From NCBI RefSeq assembly GCF_020010925.1, contig NZ_JAGJBZ010000001.1, positions 1,488,001 through 1,552,000 of the forward strand: DNA of 64,000 nucleotides. Reading direction: 5' to 3'. Under the pieces are notes generated by a model that did no database searches, was not told the DNA's origin, and saw only the letters and a program-made list of their open reading frames with translations. Of the stretch, positions 24,209-32,397 are shown piece after piece. The position numbers and the translations under genes are program-made. Position 1 is the stretch's first letter; every line of letters begins with the position of its first letter. This stretch comes from Streptomyces griseiscabiei. Lineage in GTDB: Bacteria > Actinomycetota > Actinomycetes > Streptomycetales > Streptomycetaceae.

Positions 24209-25537
24209 TCAGATGCGGTACCGCCGCAGGGCCGGTGTCACGGTCGCCAGGAGCAGTACGGCGGCGATGACGAGGAGACCGCCGCCGACGACGGCCGTAC
24301 GGGCGCCGAAGGCCGCGCCGGCGGTGCCGTGCAGGACGTCGGCGAGGCGGGGCCCGCCGGCCACGACCACGGTGAAGACGCCCTGCATCCGGCCGCGCAT
24401 CTCGTCGGTGGCGGCGGACAGCAGGATGGCCCCGCGGAAGACCATGGAGACCATGTCGGCGACCCCGGCGGCGGCGAGGAACAGCACCGCGAACCAGAGA
24501 CTGGTGCTCAGCCCGAAGCCGGTGATGGCCGCGCCCCAGGCCAGTACGGCGGCGATGACCATGAGGCCGTGCCGGTTCGAGCGGGAGAAGGTGCCCGACA
24601 TCAGTCCGCCGACGACCGCGCCGATGGGGATCGCGGCGAAGAGCAGGCCGAGGGCGAGGCCTTCGCCGTAGGGCGCGTACGTGGTGTCGGCGAGCTGCGG
24701 GAAGAGCGCCCGGGGCATGCCCAGGACCATCGCGATGATGTCGGCGAGGAAGGACAGCAGGAGCACCTTGTGCAGGGCGATGTAGCGGAAGCCCGCGAGG
24801 ACCTCCCGCCAGCCCGCCCGCCGGGTCGTGCCGGTGTCCAGGGGTGGCAGGGAGGGGAGCTTGTAGACCGCCCAGAGCGTGATGCACAGCGCCAGCGCGT
24901 CGATCAGGTACAGCTCGGCCAGGCCGATCACCGGGATGAGAGCGCCGGCGAGCAACGGACCGGCCACCAGGCCGAGTTGCATGACGGTCGAGCCGAGGGC
25001 CGCGGCGGCGGCCAGTTCACCGGCGGGGACGAGACGGGCCACGGAGGCGTTGCGGGCGGGTGAGTTGAGGCCGAAGAAGGCCTGCTGGAGGGCGAGCAGC
25101 GCCATCAGCGCCCAGACCGATTCGAGACCGGTGACGGCCTGGACCCAGAACAGCACCGAGGTGACGGCGATACCGGTGTTGGTGACCAGCAGCAGGGTGC
25201 GGCGGTCCACGCTGTCGGCGACCGCACCGCCCCACAGCGCGAACACCACCAGCGGCAGCAGTCCGGCGAGGCTCGCGTAGCCGACCCAGGCGGAGGAGCC
25301 GGTGATGTCGTAGATCTGCTTGGGCACGGCGACGGCCGTCAGCTGGCTGCCGACGGCCGTGACGATGGTGGAGGACCACAGGCGCCGGTAGGCGGGGCGG
25401 CGCAGCGGGCGGGTGTCCATCGCCCAGCGGCGCCAGCCCCGGCGCGGTGGTGTCGGTGAGCCGTCCTCCGGTGCGGTGGCGTCGCCCTCCGGTGCCGTCT
25501 CGTCGCCGGCGCTGCTCTTGGTGGTGTCCACGGGCAT
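24209..25537 (-). CDS. MFS transporter (enterobactin-exporter-like group)
   Basis: About 442 residues from ATG 25537. A polar Pro/Asp-rich N-terminus is followed by RRLWSSTIVTAVGSQLTAVAVPKQIYDITGSSAWVGYAS and 12 predicted helices; the loop 2-3 signature is GAVADSVDRRTLL. This MFS_3/EntS-like arrangement is usual for drug or metabolite exporters. The hexamer TATCGA occurs twice with an irregular spacer just upstream (about 25546-25563), which may be an operator. No regulator gene adjoins it. Confidence 0.88.
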   Translation of the reverse strand: MPVDTTKSSAGDETAPEGDATAPEDGSPTPPRRGWRRWAMDTRPLRRPAYRRLWSSTIVTAVGSQLTAVAVPKQIYDITGSSAWVGYASLAGLLPLVVFALWGGAVADSVDRRTLLLVTNTGIAVTSVLFWVQAVTGLESVWALMALLALQQAFFGLNSPARNASVARLVPAGELAAAAALGSTVMQLGLVAGPLLAGALIPVIGLAELYLIDALALCITLWAVYKLPSLPPLDTGTTRRAGWREVLAGFRYIALHKVLLLSFLADIIAMVLGMPRALFPQLADTTYAPYGEGLALGLLFAAIPIGAVVGGLMSGTFSRSNRHGLMVIAAVLAWGAAITGFGLSTSLWFAVLFLAAAGVADMVSMVFRGAILLSAATDEMRGRMQGVFTVVVAGGPRLADVLHGTAGAAFGARTAVVGGGLLVIAAVLLLATVTPALRRYRI

Positions 25538-25653
25538 CCTGATGCTCGATACATCTTTCGATACGGGCACCACTATCGCGGAGATCACCACCACCGGGAC
25601 AGGCGATTACGCGGCCGTCTCACATGCTGTCGCCGTACACACCTCGCTGGGGC

Positions 25654-26259
25654 TCAGGCTCCGGCGATCAGCATCCCGCCCAGCACCAGCATCGTCACCG
25701 CGACCAGGCCGTCGAGGACACGCCAGGCCGAGGGGCGGGCCAGATGGCGGCTGAGCAGCCGGGCGCCGAAGCCGAGGGCGGCGAACCAGCACAGGCTGGC
25801 GAGACCGGCGCCCAGGCCGAAGGTCCAGCGCAGGGAGCCGTGGTCGGAGGCGAGGGAGCCCACCAGGAACACGGTGTCCAGGTAGACGTGCGGGTTGAGC
25901 CAGGTCAGCGCCAGGCAGGTGAGGACGGCGCGGCGCCGGGTGCCCGCCGACCCGGTCTCGGTGCGCAGCGCGTCGTCGCCGGGCCGCAGGACGCGCCGGG
26001 CGGCCAGGGCGCCGTAGACCAGGAGGAAGCCGCCGCCGACCAGGGCGACCGCCTTCAGCGCGCCGGGCCAGGCGACGACCACCGCGCCGACCCCGGCGAC
26101 GCCGAGGGCGATCAGCAGCGCGTCGGAGAGGGCGCAGATCGCGACGACGGGGAGGACGGCGTCGCGATGCAGCCCTTGGCGCAGGACGAAGGCGTTCTGG
26201 GCGCCGATGGCGACGATCAGGGACAGGCCGGTGCCGAATCCGGCCGCGAGGGCGGTCAT
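25654..26259 (-). CDS. LysE/ArgO-family basic amino acid exporter
   Basis: 201 residues from ATG 26259 (MTALAAGFG); six membrane helices. Hallmark first helix LSLIVAIGAQNAFVLRQGLHRD and the later TWLNPHVYLDTVFLVGS. It exports arginine, lysine or analogues. Divergent from a LysR gene of the ArgP/LysG type, the usual arrangement in which the regulator senses the amino acid and induces the exporter. The ribosome site is poor; an in-frame GTG four codons upstream is possible. Confidence 0.9.
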   Translation of the reverse strand: MTALAAGFGTGLSLIVAIGAQNAFVLRQGLHRDAVLPVVAICALSDALLIALGVAGVGAVVVAWPGALKAVALVGGGFLLVYGALAARRVLRPGDDALRTETGSAGTRRRAVLTCLALTWLNPHVYLDTVFLVGSLASDHGSLRWTFGLGAGLASLCWFAALGFGARLLSRHLARPSAWRVLDGLVAVTMLVLGGMLIAGA

Positions 26260-26308
26260 TTCGCTGAACACACCCCTGACGCTAGGAAATACACCACCCA
26301 TGCGTACA

Positions 26309-26334
26309 GCTAAAGATTCTTACGTATCATTAGC
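26309..26334. promoter_or_regulatory. GCTAA-N16-TTAGC operator candidate for the LysR regulator
   Basis: Inverted repeat in an A/T-rich stretch exceptional for this window, with TACGTA near its centre, between the exporter and the LysR gene. It fits the T-N11-A style of LysR sites and overlaps both probable promoters. It ends five bases before the first LysR ATG, hinting at a leaderless or very short-leader transcript. Confidence 0.5.
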
Positions 26335-26350
26335 ATTCATGATGATGCCC

Positions 26351-27265
26351 ATGACGTCTCAGCTTCCGCTCGATCTGGTGCGCACCCTGCTCGTGGTGGT
26401 GGACGAGGGCACGTTCGACGCGGCGGCCGGTGCCCTGCATGTGACGCCGTCGGCGGTGAGCCAGCGGGTCAAGGCGCTGGAGCAGCGGGTCGGCCGGGTG
26501 CTGCTGATCCGGGAGAAGCCGGTGCGGCCGACCGAGTCCGGTGAGGTGATCGTGCGGTTCGCGCGGCAGCTGACCCGTCTCGAACACGACGCGCACGCCG
26601 CGCTCGGTATGACCGGCGCCGGGGAGACCGCGACCACGCGGGTGTCGATCGCGGTGAACGCGGACTCGCTGGCCACCTGGTTCCTGCCCGCCCTGACCCG
26701 GGTGCCCGAGGACCTGCGGCCCTGCTACGAACTGCTGCGCGAGGACGAACAGCACACGGCCCGGCTGCTGCGCGAGGGGCTGGTGATGGCGGCGGTCACC
26801 TCGGCGCCGGACGCCGTGGCGGGCTGCTCGGTCCGGCCGCTCGGCCGGATGCGGTACGTCCCCTGCGCGGCCCCCGCCTTCGCGGAACACCGGCTCGGCA
26901 CCGGGTCGGGTGTGCCGCTGGAGGACGTGATCGCGGACGCGCCGGTCGTGTTCTTCGACCGGCGCGACGAGTTCCAGGACGCGTTCGTACGGCGGCTGAC
27001 GCGGGGCCGCCCGGCGGGTGAGCTTCGGCACTACGTGCCGACCTCGGAGGGTTTCGTGGACGCCGTGGTGACCGGGATGGGCTGGGGCATGGTGCCCGCC
27101 GTGCAGGCCGAGCCGCTGCTCGACGCGGGCCGGCTCGTGAATCTGGCACCGGAGCGGACCGTGGACGCGCCGCTGTTCTGGCAGCAGTGGAAGCTCGACT
27201 CCCCCGCGCTGACGGCCGTGGCGGAGGCGGTCGCGGCGGAGGCCGCCGAGGCGCTCGAACCCTGA
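26351..27265 (+). CDS. LysR-family regulator, ArgP/LysG type
   Basis: 304 residues from ATG 26351; three further in-frame ATGs lie at 26339-26345 and none has a ribosome site. N-terminal helix-turn-helix: LLVVVDEGTFDAAAGALHVTPSAVSQRVKALEQRVGRVLL. The effector domain has VSIAVNADSLATWFLPAL, characteristic of ArgP/LysG regulators that bind lysine or arginine. It activates the divergent exporter in known systems. Confidence 0.92.
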   Translation: MTSQLPLDLVRTLLVVVDEGTFDAAAGALHVTPSAVSQRVKALEQRVGRVLLIREKPVRPTESGEVIVRFARQLTRLEHDAHAALGMTGAGETATTRVSIAVNADSLATWFLPALTRVPEDLRPCYELLREDEQHTARLLREGLVMAAVTSAPDAVAGCSVRPLGRMRYVPCAAPAFAEHRLGTGSGVPLEDVIADAPVVFFDRRDEFQDAFVRRLTRGRPAGELRHYVPTSEGFVDAVVTGMGWGMVPAVQAEPLLDAGRLVNLAPERTVDAPLFWQQWKLDSPALTAVAEAVAAEAAEALEP

Positions 27266-27318
27266 GCCCGATGCGGGGTCCGGCGCGGGGCCGACACGGG
27301 TCCGGCAGCGGGGACCGG

Positions 27319-27999
27319 TCAGCGCCCGAACGGCCCCTCCAGCGCGGCCCATTGCAGCAGCATGATGGTCTTGGCGTCGGCGATCTCGCCGGTGCGGATC
27401 ATCTCCAGGGCCCGACGGAAGGGCAGTTCGACGAGTTCGATGTCCTCGCCCTCCTCGTCGAGGCCGCCGCCCTCGTGGGTGCGGGTCGACGGGCCGTACG
27501 GGGCCGCGTAGAAGCTGACGCGTTCGGTGACCGAGCCGGGGCTCATATAGATGTCGAAGACGTGCCGGATCTCGCCGATGGTGTGGCCGGTCTCCTCGAC
27601 GACCTCGCGCCGCACGGCGACCTCGGGGTGCTCGTCCTCCTCGTCGAGCAGTCCGCCCGGGGTCTCGATCAGCATCCCGTCGGGGTGGCCGTTGACGTAC
27701 ACCGGGTAGCGGAACTGCCGGGTGAGCAGCACGGTTTCGCGGTCGGTGTCGTAGAGGAGGACGGTGGCGCCGTTGCCCCGGTCGTGGGTCTCGCGCTCCT
27801 GGGTGCTCCAGGTGCCGTCGGCGAGCTGGAAGTCGAAGGTCGTGGTGCGCTCCACGTACCAGTTACTGGACAGCAGCCGGACGTCCCGGACCTTCACACG
27901 CGGGTTGCCGGTGAGGTCCCGGCCGGTGCGGTCGAGCCCGGTGCGGCCCCGGCGGTCCGGGAGGTCGACGCCGACGGTACCGACGTTCTCGTTGGTCAT
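27319..27999 (-). CDS. Nudix hydrolase (GDP-mannose pyrophosphatase NudK-like)
   Basis: 226 residues. The first 35 residues are a basic linker, then RLLSSNWYVERTTTFDF and the Nudix region LLTRQFRYPVYVNGHPDG, GGLLDEEDEHPEVAVRREVVEETGH. The catalytic REVVEETG core is intact. The N-terminal swapping strand and IETPGGLLD place it with NudK/ADP-ribose-type nucleoside diphosphate-sugar hydrolases. Its 3' end is 53 bases from the LysR gene end (convergent). Confidence 0.85.
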   Translation of the reverse strand: MTNENVGTVGVDLPDRRGRTGLDRTGRDLTGNPRVKVRDVRLLSSNWYVERTTTFDFQLADGTWSTQERETHDRGNGATVLLYDTDRETVLLTRQFRYPVYVNGHPDGMLIETPGGLLDEEDEHPEVAVRREVVEETGHTIGEIRHVFDIYMSPGSVTERVSFYAAPYGPSTRTHEGGGLDEEGEDIELVELPFRRALEMIRTGEIADAKTIMLLQWAALEGPFGR

Positions 28000-28102
28000 G
28001 TGTCCGCTTCTACCATTCCGGTCGAGACGTTGTCAGGCGGCTCAATTCGCTTGATGCGCGCGTCGCTTGGCGGAACCGGGCAGTCCGGGACAGCATGCCC
28101 GT

Positions 28103-28777
28103 ATGAAGAGCGATCTTTTCTCCAACGAGAACATGGTGCAGCCGGCGTACGCGCCGGGGATGAGCGTCCAGAACGCCAAGTCGATCAAGTATGCCGTCAA
28201 CGGCGAGATGCTCGCCCGGCAGGGCGCGATGATCGCCTTCCGGGGGAACCTGCAGTTCGAACGCAAGGGCCAGGGCGTGGGCGGCATGCTCAAGCGCGCG
28301 GTCACCGGGGAGGGGCTGGCGCTGATGGCGGTGCGCGGTCAGGGTGAGGCCTGGTTCGCGCACGAGGCGCAGAACTGCTTCATCGTGGACATCGAGCCGG
28401 GCGACGTGTTCACGGTCAACGGCCGTAACGTGCTCTGTTTCGACTCGTCGCTGTCGTACGAGATCAAGACGGTGAAGGGCGCCGGCATGACCGGTGGCGG
28501 CCTGTTCAACAGCGTCTTCACGGGACAGGGGAGGCTCGGTCTCGTCTGCGACGGCAATCCGCTGGTCATCCCGGTCTCGCCGCAGCTGCCGGTGTTCGTG
28601 GACACGGACGCGGTCGTGGGCTGGACGGCCCACCTCTCCACCTCGCTGCACCGCTCCCAGTCCTTCGGCTCGATGATCCGCGGCGGCTCCGGGGAGGCCG
28701 TGCAGCTGAAGCTGGAGGGTGAGGGCTTCGTGGTCGTACGGCCGAGCGAGGTGACCCCGCAGGCGTCGCAGCACTGA
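28103..28777 (+). CDS. AIM24-family protein
   Basis: 224 residues from ATG 28103. A double beta-barrel of the AIM24/TRAP-like family: YAVNGEMLARQGAMIAFRGNLQFE, GGMLKRAVTGEGLALMAVRGQGEAW, GLFNSVFTGQGRLGL, HRSQSFGSMIRGGSGE. Function in bacteria is unknown; the mitochondrial namesake affects membrane organisation. Streptomyces usually carries several adjacent copies, but here it is single. Confidence 0.88.
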   Translation: MKSDLFSNENMVQPAYAPGMSVQNAKSIKYAVNGEMLARQGAMIAFRGNLQFERKGQGVGGMLKRAVTGEGLALMAVRGQGEAWFAHEAQNCFIVDIEPGDVFTVNGRNVLCFDSSLSYEIKTVKGAGMTGGGLFNSVFTGQGRLGLVCDGNPLVIPVSPQLPVFVDTDAVVGWTAHLSTSLHRSQSFGSMIRGGSGEAVQLKLEGEGFVVVRPSEVTPQASQH

Positions 28778-28841
28778 GCCGACGGCCGACGAGGGGGAGC
28801 CCGGTGCCACCGACGGTGAGTGGCCCACCACCACGAGCGAA

Positions 28842-28855
28842 CGAACAGATTTTCG
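28842..28855 (+). promoter_or_regulatory. LexA (SOS) box-like site before alkB
   Basis: CGAAC-AGAT-TTTCG; the actinobacterial SOS box is CGAAC-N4-GTTCG, so nine of ten defined bases match. It ends 22 bases before the AlkB start and would overlap the promoter. No other near-match was noticed nearby. Confidence 0.5.
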
Positions 28856-28877
28856 AATCTCGGAGTACGCTGCTGAT

Positions 28878-29504
28878 ATGGCCATGCACCTCCAGGGCTC
28901 CCTCTTCGACCAGTCCGACGACCTCCGCCTCGCTCCCCTCGACGGGCTGCGCCGGCGCGACCTGGGTGCCGGGGCCTGGGTCGATGTGCTGCCCGGGTGG
29001 CTCGGCGGGGCGGACGCGCTGTTCACGCGGCTCGCCGCCGAGGTGCCCTGGAAGGCGGAGCGACGGCAGATGTACGAGCAGGTCGTGGACGTGCCGCGGC
29101 TGCTCGCCTTCTACGGCGGCGAGGACCCCCTCCCGGACCCCGTCCTGGACGAGGCCCGTACGGCACTCTCCGCGCACTACGGCTCCGAACTGGGCGAACC
29201 CTTCGCCACGGCGGGCCTGTGCTACTACCGCGACGGCCGGGACAGCGTGGCCTGGCACGGCGACCGGATCGGGCGGGGTGCCCGGGAGGACACGATGGTG
29301 GCCATCCTGTCCGTGGGCGACCCCCGCGATCTGGCCCTGCGCCCGCACGGCGGCGGCCCGACCCTGCGGTTCCCGCAGGGGCATGGCGATCTGATCGTGA
29401 TGGGCGGCTCCTGCCAGCGCACCTGGGACCACGCGGTACCCAAGTCGACACGGGCGGTGGGGCCACGCATCAGCGTCCAGTTCCGGCCGGAGGGCGTTCG
29501 CTAG
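28878..29504 (+). CDS. alkB: AlkB-type alpha-ketoglutarate-dependent DNA repair dioxygenase
   Basis: 208 residues. It oxidatively removes alkyl groups from N1-adenine/N3-cytosine. SLFDQ at the N-terminus; iron ligands in VAWHGDRIG (HxD) and TWDHAVPK (second His); 2-oxoglutarate-binding arginines in VGPRISVQFRPEG; substrate loop TAGLCYYRDGRDS. ATG 28878, or ATG 28884 two codons later. The upstream LexA-like site suggests DNA-damage control. Confidence 0.92.
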   Translation: MAMHLQGSLFDQSDDLRLAPLDGLRRRDLGAGAWVDVLPGWLGGADALFTRLAAEVPWKAERRQMYEQVVDVPRLLAFYGGEDPLPDPVLDEARTALSAHYGSELGEPFATAGLCYYRDGRDSVAWHGDRIGRGAREDTMVAILSVGDPRDLALRPHGGGPTLRFPQGHGDLIVMGGSCQRTWDHAVPKSTRAVGPRISVQFRPEGVR

Positions 29505-29560
29505 GGCCTGTCCGGCCATTCCCGCCCGCCTCACGGCGCCGTTCGCCGGCGGGGCGTCGG

Positions 29561-30772
29561 CTACTTCCGGCCGGCGAGCGCGCGGGACTGCGACGAGCGG
29601 GCCAGCTTCGGGCCCAGCCAGCGCTTGAGCCGGCGCAGCGCCTCCAGACGGCCGGCCGCCCGGTCGAGGCGATAGTAGAGCTGGGGCGGTACGTACGGCA
29701 GCAGCGGGGAGTGCCGCTGGCCGAGGAGCGCGAACATCTGCTCCGGCGGCAGGTCGATGTACCGCTCGATGTTCTCGTACCACTGGGCGCTGTGGCGCGC
29801 CGCGCTCTGCAGCCGCAGCAGTTCGGACTTGCGCCGGCCCTCGTACGCGGCGAGCGCCGCCTCCGTCTCCGCATGGGAGCCGAGGGCGTCGGCCAGGCAG
29901 ATGGCGTCCTCCAGGGCGAGGGTGGTGCCGGCGCCGATGGAGTAGTGCGTGGTGTGGGCGGCGTCGCCGAGCAGCACCAGATTGCCGTGCCGCCAGGAGC
30001 GGTTGGTCAGGGTGCGGAAGCTGAGCCACTGGGCGGTGCCGTCGTCCTGGGCGCGGCCCAGGAGCGGGTGGCCGTCCAGGATGTCGGCGAACAGCTTCTC
30101 CAGCAGGGCGAGGCCGTCCGCCTCGCCCATGCGGTCCAGCCCCAGTCCGGCCAGCGTCCGTGGGGAGCACTCGATGACACAGGTGCTCTGCTCGTCGCTG
30201 AACGGGTAGGCGTAGGCCCAGATCCAGCCGTGGTCGGTCTCCTGGAAGGAGAAGGTGAAGGCGTCGTGGACCTTGGTGGTGCCGAGCCAGATGTAGGCGT
30301 TGCGGCCGAGGGCGATGTCGCTGCCGAAGCGGTCGGCGAACCGCTCGCGCACCGCGCTGTTGACGCCGTCGCCCGCCACGACGAGATCGGCGTCCGGCAG
30401 GTCGTCGGCCTTGACCTCGTCCTCGTACTCCACCCGGACCCCGAGGGTCCGCGCCCGCTCGGCGAGCAGTTCGAGCAGCCGGCGGCGGCCGATGCCGAAG
30501 CCGTCGTCGCCGGGCTGGACGGTCGTACGGTCGCGGACGTGGGCCACGCCGCTGTTCCAGGTGACGGAGTTCTCGCTGATGGCGAGGGCCGTCTCGGGGT
30601 CCTTCTCGCGGAGCTTGTCCAGCAGTTCGGACCAGTAGGTGACGCCCCAGCCGTAGGTCGAGCCGGCCGGGTTCCGTTCGTGGACGGTGATGTCGTGGGA
30701 CGGGTCCTGCCGCTTCATCAGGATCGAGAAGTAGAGGCTTGCGGGTCCGCCGCCGACGCACGCGATCTTCAC
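29561..30772 (-). CDS. FAD-dependent aromatic monooxygenase (anthraniloyl/salicylyl-CoA hydroxylase-like)
   Basis: 403 residues from GTG 30772, chosen because GGGAG lies five bases before it and the dinucleotide fold begins at once (KIACVGGGPASLYFSILMKR). The second FAD motif is LVLLGDAAHTTHYSIGAGTTLALEDA. TYGWGVTYWSELLDKLREKDPE closely resembles the FAD domain of anthraniloyl-CoA and salicylyl-CoA hydroxylases, but the C-terminal old-yellow-enzyme half found in the former is absent. It is divergent from the tyrosinase operon, so aromatic or tryptophan/tyrosine metabolism is likely. Confidence 0.85.
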   Translation of the reverse strand: MKIACVGGGPASLYFSILMKRQDPSHDITVHERNPAGSTYGWGVTYWSELLDKLREKDPETALAISENSVTWNSGVAHVRDRTTVQPGDDGFGIGRRRLLELLAERARTLGVRVEYEDEVKADDLPDADLVVAGDGVNSAVRERFADRFGSDIALGRNAYIWLGTTKVHDAFTFSFQETDHGWIWAYAYPFSDEQSTCVIECSPRTLAGLGLDRMGEADGLALLEKLFADILDGHPLLGRAQDDGTAQWLSFRTLTNRSWRHGNLVLLGDAAHTTHYSIGAGTTLALEDAICLADALGSHAETEAALAAYEGRRKSELLRLQSAARHSAQWYENIERYIDLPPEQMFALLGQRHSPLLPYVPPQLYYRLDRAAGRLEALRRLKRWLGPKLARSSQSRALAGRK

Positions 30773-31110
30773 GCGAACTCCCATTTCGCTGCGTAAAGCG
30801 ATCAATTGACCACGAAGAGTAGCAGCGTGCGCGCACTCCGATTTCACGTCACTTTGCCCGCGTGACTCCGGCCACGCGATCCGCTCCGATACCGCAAGAT
30901 CATCGGCACGATCGTCGCCGCCGGGCGGAATATCTCCCTCCACCTCCACCCCGGACACCGTCACAGCAAGATCATCTTCGTTCAACCTTGTACGACATGT
31001 ACGCGATTGTCCTGATCCGAGCCAACCGACTTTCCGGGATTTCTCCCCTTCCCCATCGGATCGATAGGCATGACGGGTCATCAATCCCCCCATTCCCAGG
31101 AGGTTTTCGC
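30773..31110. promoter_or_regulatory. 338-base divergent region between the monooxygenase and melC operon
   Basis: No gene. It holds both promoters. The 11-mer GCAAGATCATC occurs twice, at 30894-30904 and 30966-30976, 72 bases apart, and a GTAC-N5-GTAC inverted repeat lies near 30991-31003. Less GC-rich than the flanks, consistent with regulated promoters; no known consensus was matched. Confidence 0.5.
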
Positions 31111-31476
31111 ATGCCCGACATCACCCGTCGTCACGCCCTCGGCGCCGCCGCCGCCCTCGCCGTCACCGTCGGCACTCCGCTCACCGCCGCCGTCGCGGAC
31201 GACCACGGCGGTCACGACGGTCACCAGGATCCCCATGCCTTCGACGAGGTCTACCGGGGCCGTCGGATACAGGGGCACGCCACCGAGGGCGGCGGTCACC
31301 ATCACGGGGCCGGGTACGCCGTGTTCGTGGACGGGGCCGAGCTGCATGTGATGCGGAACGCCGACGGCAGCTGGATCAGCGTGGTCAGCCACTACGCCCC
31401 CGTGCCGACCCCGCGCGCCGCCGCCCGCGCGGCCGTCGACGAACTCCAGGGCGCCCGTCTCGTCCCCTTCAGCTGA
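31111..31476 (+). CDS. melC1: Tyrosinase cofactor MelC1
   Basis: 121 residues, ATG 31111 with AGGAGG upstream. MelC1 is the caddie protein that delivers copper to apotyrosinase and carries it through the Tat pathway. The signal is [19 protein letters not shown], with the twin arginine. Downstream are the His-rich copper segments ([15 protein letters not shown] and [23 protein letters not shown]), ending in the typical [17 protein letters not shown]. It is the first gene of the melanin operon. Confidence 0.95.
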   Translation: MPDITRRHALGAAAALAVTVGTPLTAAVADDHGGHDGHQDPHAFDEVYRGRRIQGHATEGGGHHHGAGYAVFVDGAELHVMRNADGSWISVVSHYAPVPTPRAAARAAVDELQGARLVPFS

Positions 31477-31516
31477 CCCGCACCCGAACGACCACGTGCA
31501 CCACCCGAGCCACCTG

Positions 31517-31548
31517 AACCACCGAACCACCGAACCACCGAACCACCG
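31517..31548 (+). repeat. Four exact copies of AACCACCG in the melC1-melC2 gap
   Basis: 8-base units at 31517-31524, 31525-31532, 31533-31540 and 31541-31548, just before the melC2 ribosome site (AAGGAG). A slippage-prone tract that could tune the spacing between the two genes. Confidence 0.85.
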
Positions 31549-31565
31549 CAAGGAGCCACAGACCC

Positions 31566-32390
31566 ATGACCATACGCAAGAACCAGGCGACCCTGACCGG
31601 CGACGAGAAGCGGCGCTTCGTCGACGCGCTGATCGCCCTGAAGCGCTCCGGCCGCTACGACGAGTTCGTCACGACCCACAACGCGTTCATCCTCGGCGAC
31701 ACCGACAACGGCGAACGGACGGGCCACCGTTCGCCGTCCTTCCTGCCCTGGCACCGCAGATTCCTGCTGGAGTTCGAACGAGCCCTGCAGTCCGTGGACT
31801 CCACCGTCGCGCTGCCCTACTGGGACTGGACGGCCGACCGCACGGCCCGCTCGTCCCTGTGGGCGCCGGACTTCCTGGGCGGGACCGGGCGCAGCCGCGA
31901 CGGGCGGGTGATGGACGGGCCGTTCGCCGCGTCCACCGGGAACTGGCCGATCACCGTACGCATCGACGGCCGCGCCTATCTGCGGCGCTCCCTCGGCGGC
32001 GCGGTACGGCAGTTGCCGACCCGGGCCGAGGTGGACTCGGTGCTCGCGATGTCCACGTACGACATGGCTCCCTGGAACAGCGCCTCGGACGGTTTCCGCA
32101 ACCATCTGGAGGGATGGCGGGGGGTGAACCTGCACAACAGGGTGCACGTCTGGGTGGGCGGCCAGATGGGCACCGGGGTCTCCCCCAACGACCCGGTCTT
32201 CTGGCTGCACCACGCGTTCGTCGACCGGCTGTGGGCCGACTGGCAGCGGCTGCACCCGGGCTCGGCGTACGTGCCGGGCGCCGGGACACCGGACGTGGTC
32301 GACCTGAACGAGACCATGAAGCCGTGGAACGACTCGTCCCCGGCGGCGCTGCTGGACCACACCGCGCACTACACGTTCGACGCGGCCTGA
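31566..32390 (+). CDS. melC2: Tyrosinase MelC2
   Basis: 274 residues, the usual length for Streptomyces tyrosinase; oxidises monophenols to o-diphenols and quinones, giving melanin. Copper A histidines are His38, His54 and His63 (TTHNAF, TGHRSP, PWHRRF). Copper B histidines lie in LHNRVHVWVGG and VFWLHHAFVDRLW. No signal peptide: it leaves the cell with MelC1. AAGGAG upstream of ATG 31566. Complete and apparently functional. Confidence 0.96.
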   Translation: MTIRKNQATLTGDEKRRFVDALIALKRSGRYDEFVTTHNAFILGDTDNGERTGHRSPSFLPWHRRFLLEFERALQSVDSTVALPYWDWTADRTARSSLWAPDFLGGTGRSRDGRVMDGPFAASTGNWPITVRIDGRAYLRRSLGGAVRQLPTRAEVDSVLAMSTYDMAPWNSASDGFRNHLEGWRGVNLHNRVHVWVGGQMGTGVSPNDPVFWLHHAFVDRLWADWQRLHPGSAYVPGAGTPDVVDLNETMKPWNDSSPAALLDHTAHYTFDAA

Positions 32391-32397
32391 CCGGCGC

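Noticed and set aside
24209..24887. Open frames on both strands across the MFS gene
   Set aside because: Only the frame with membrane helices and MFS loop motif is real; the others are Arg/Pro-rich shadows.
25546..25563. ArsR-type operator before the MFS gene
   Set aside because: TATCGA occurs twice but the element is not a clean palindrome and no ArsR gene is adjacent; noted only within the MFS entry.
31517..31548. CRISPR-like array
   Set aside because: Units are 8 bases and directly adjacent, with no spacers; a simple tandem repeat.
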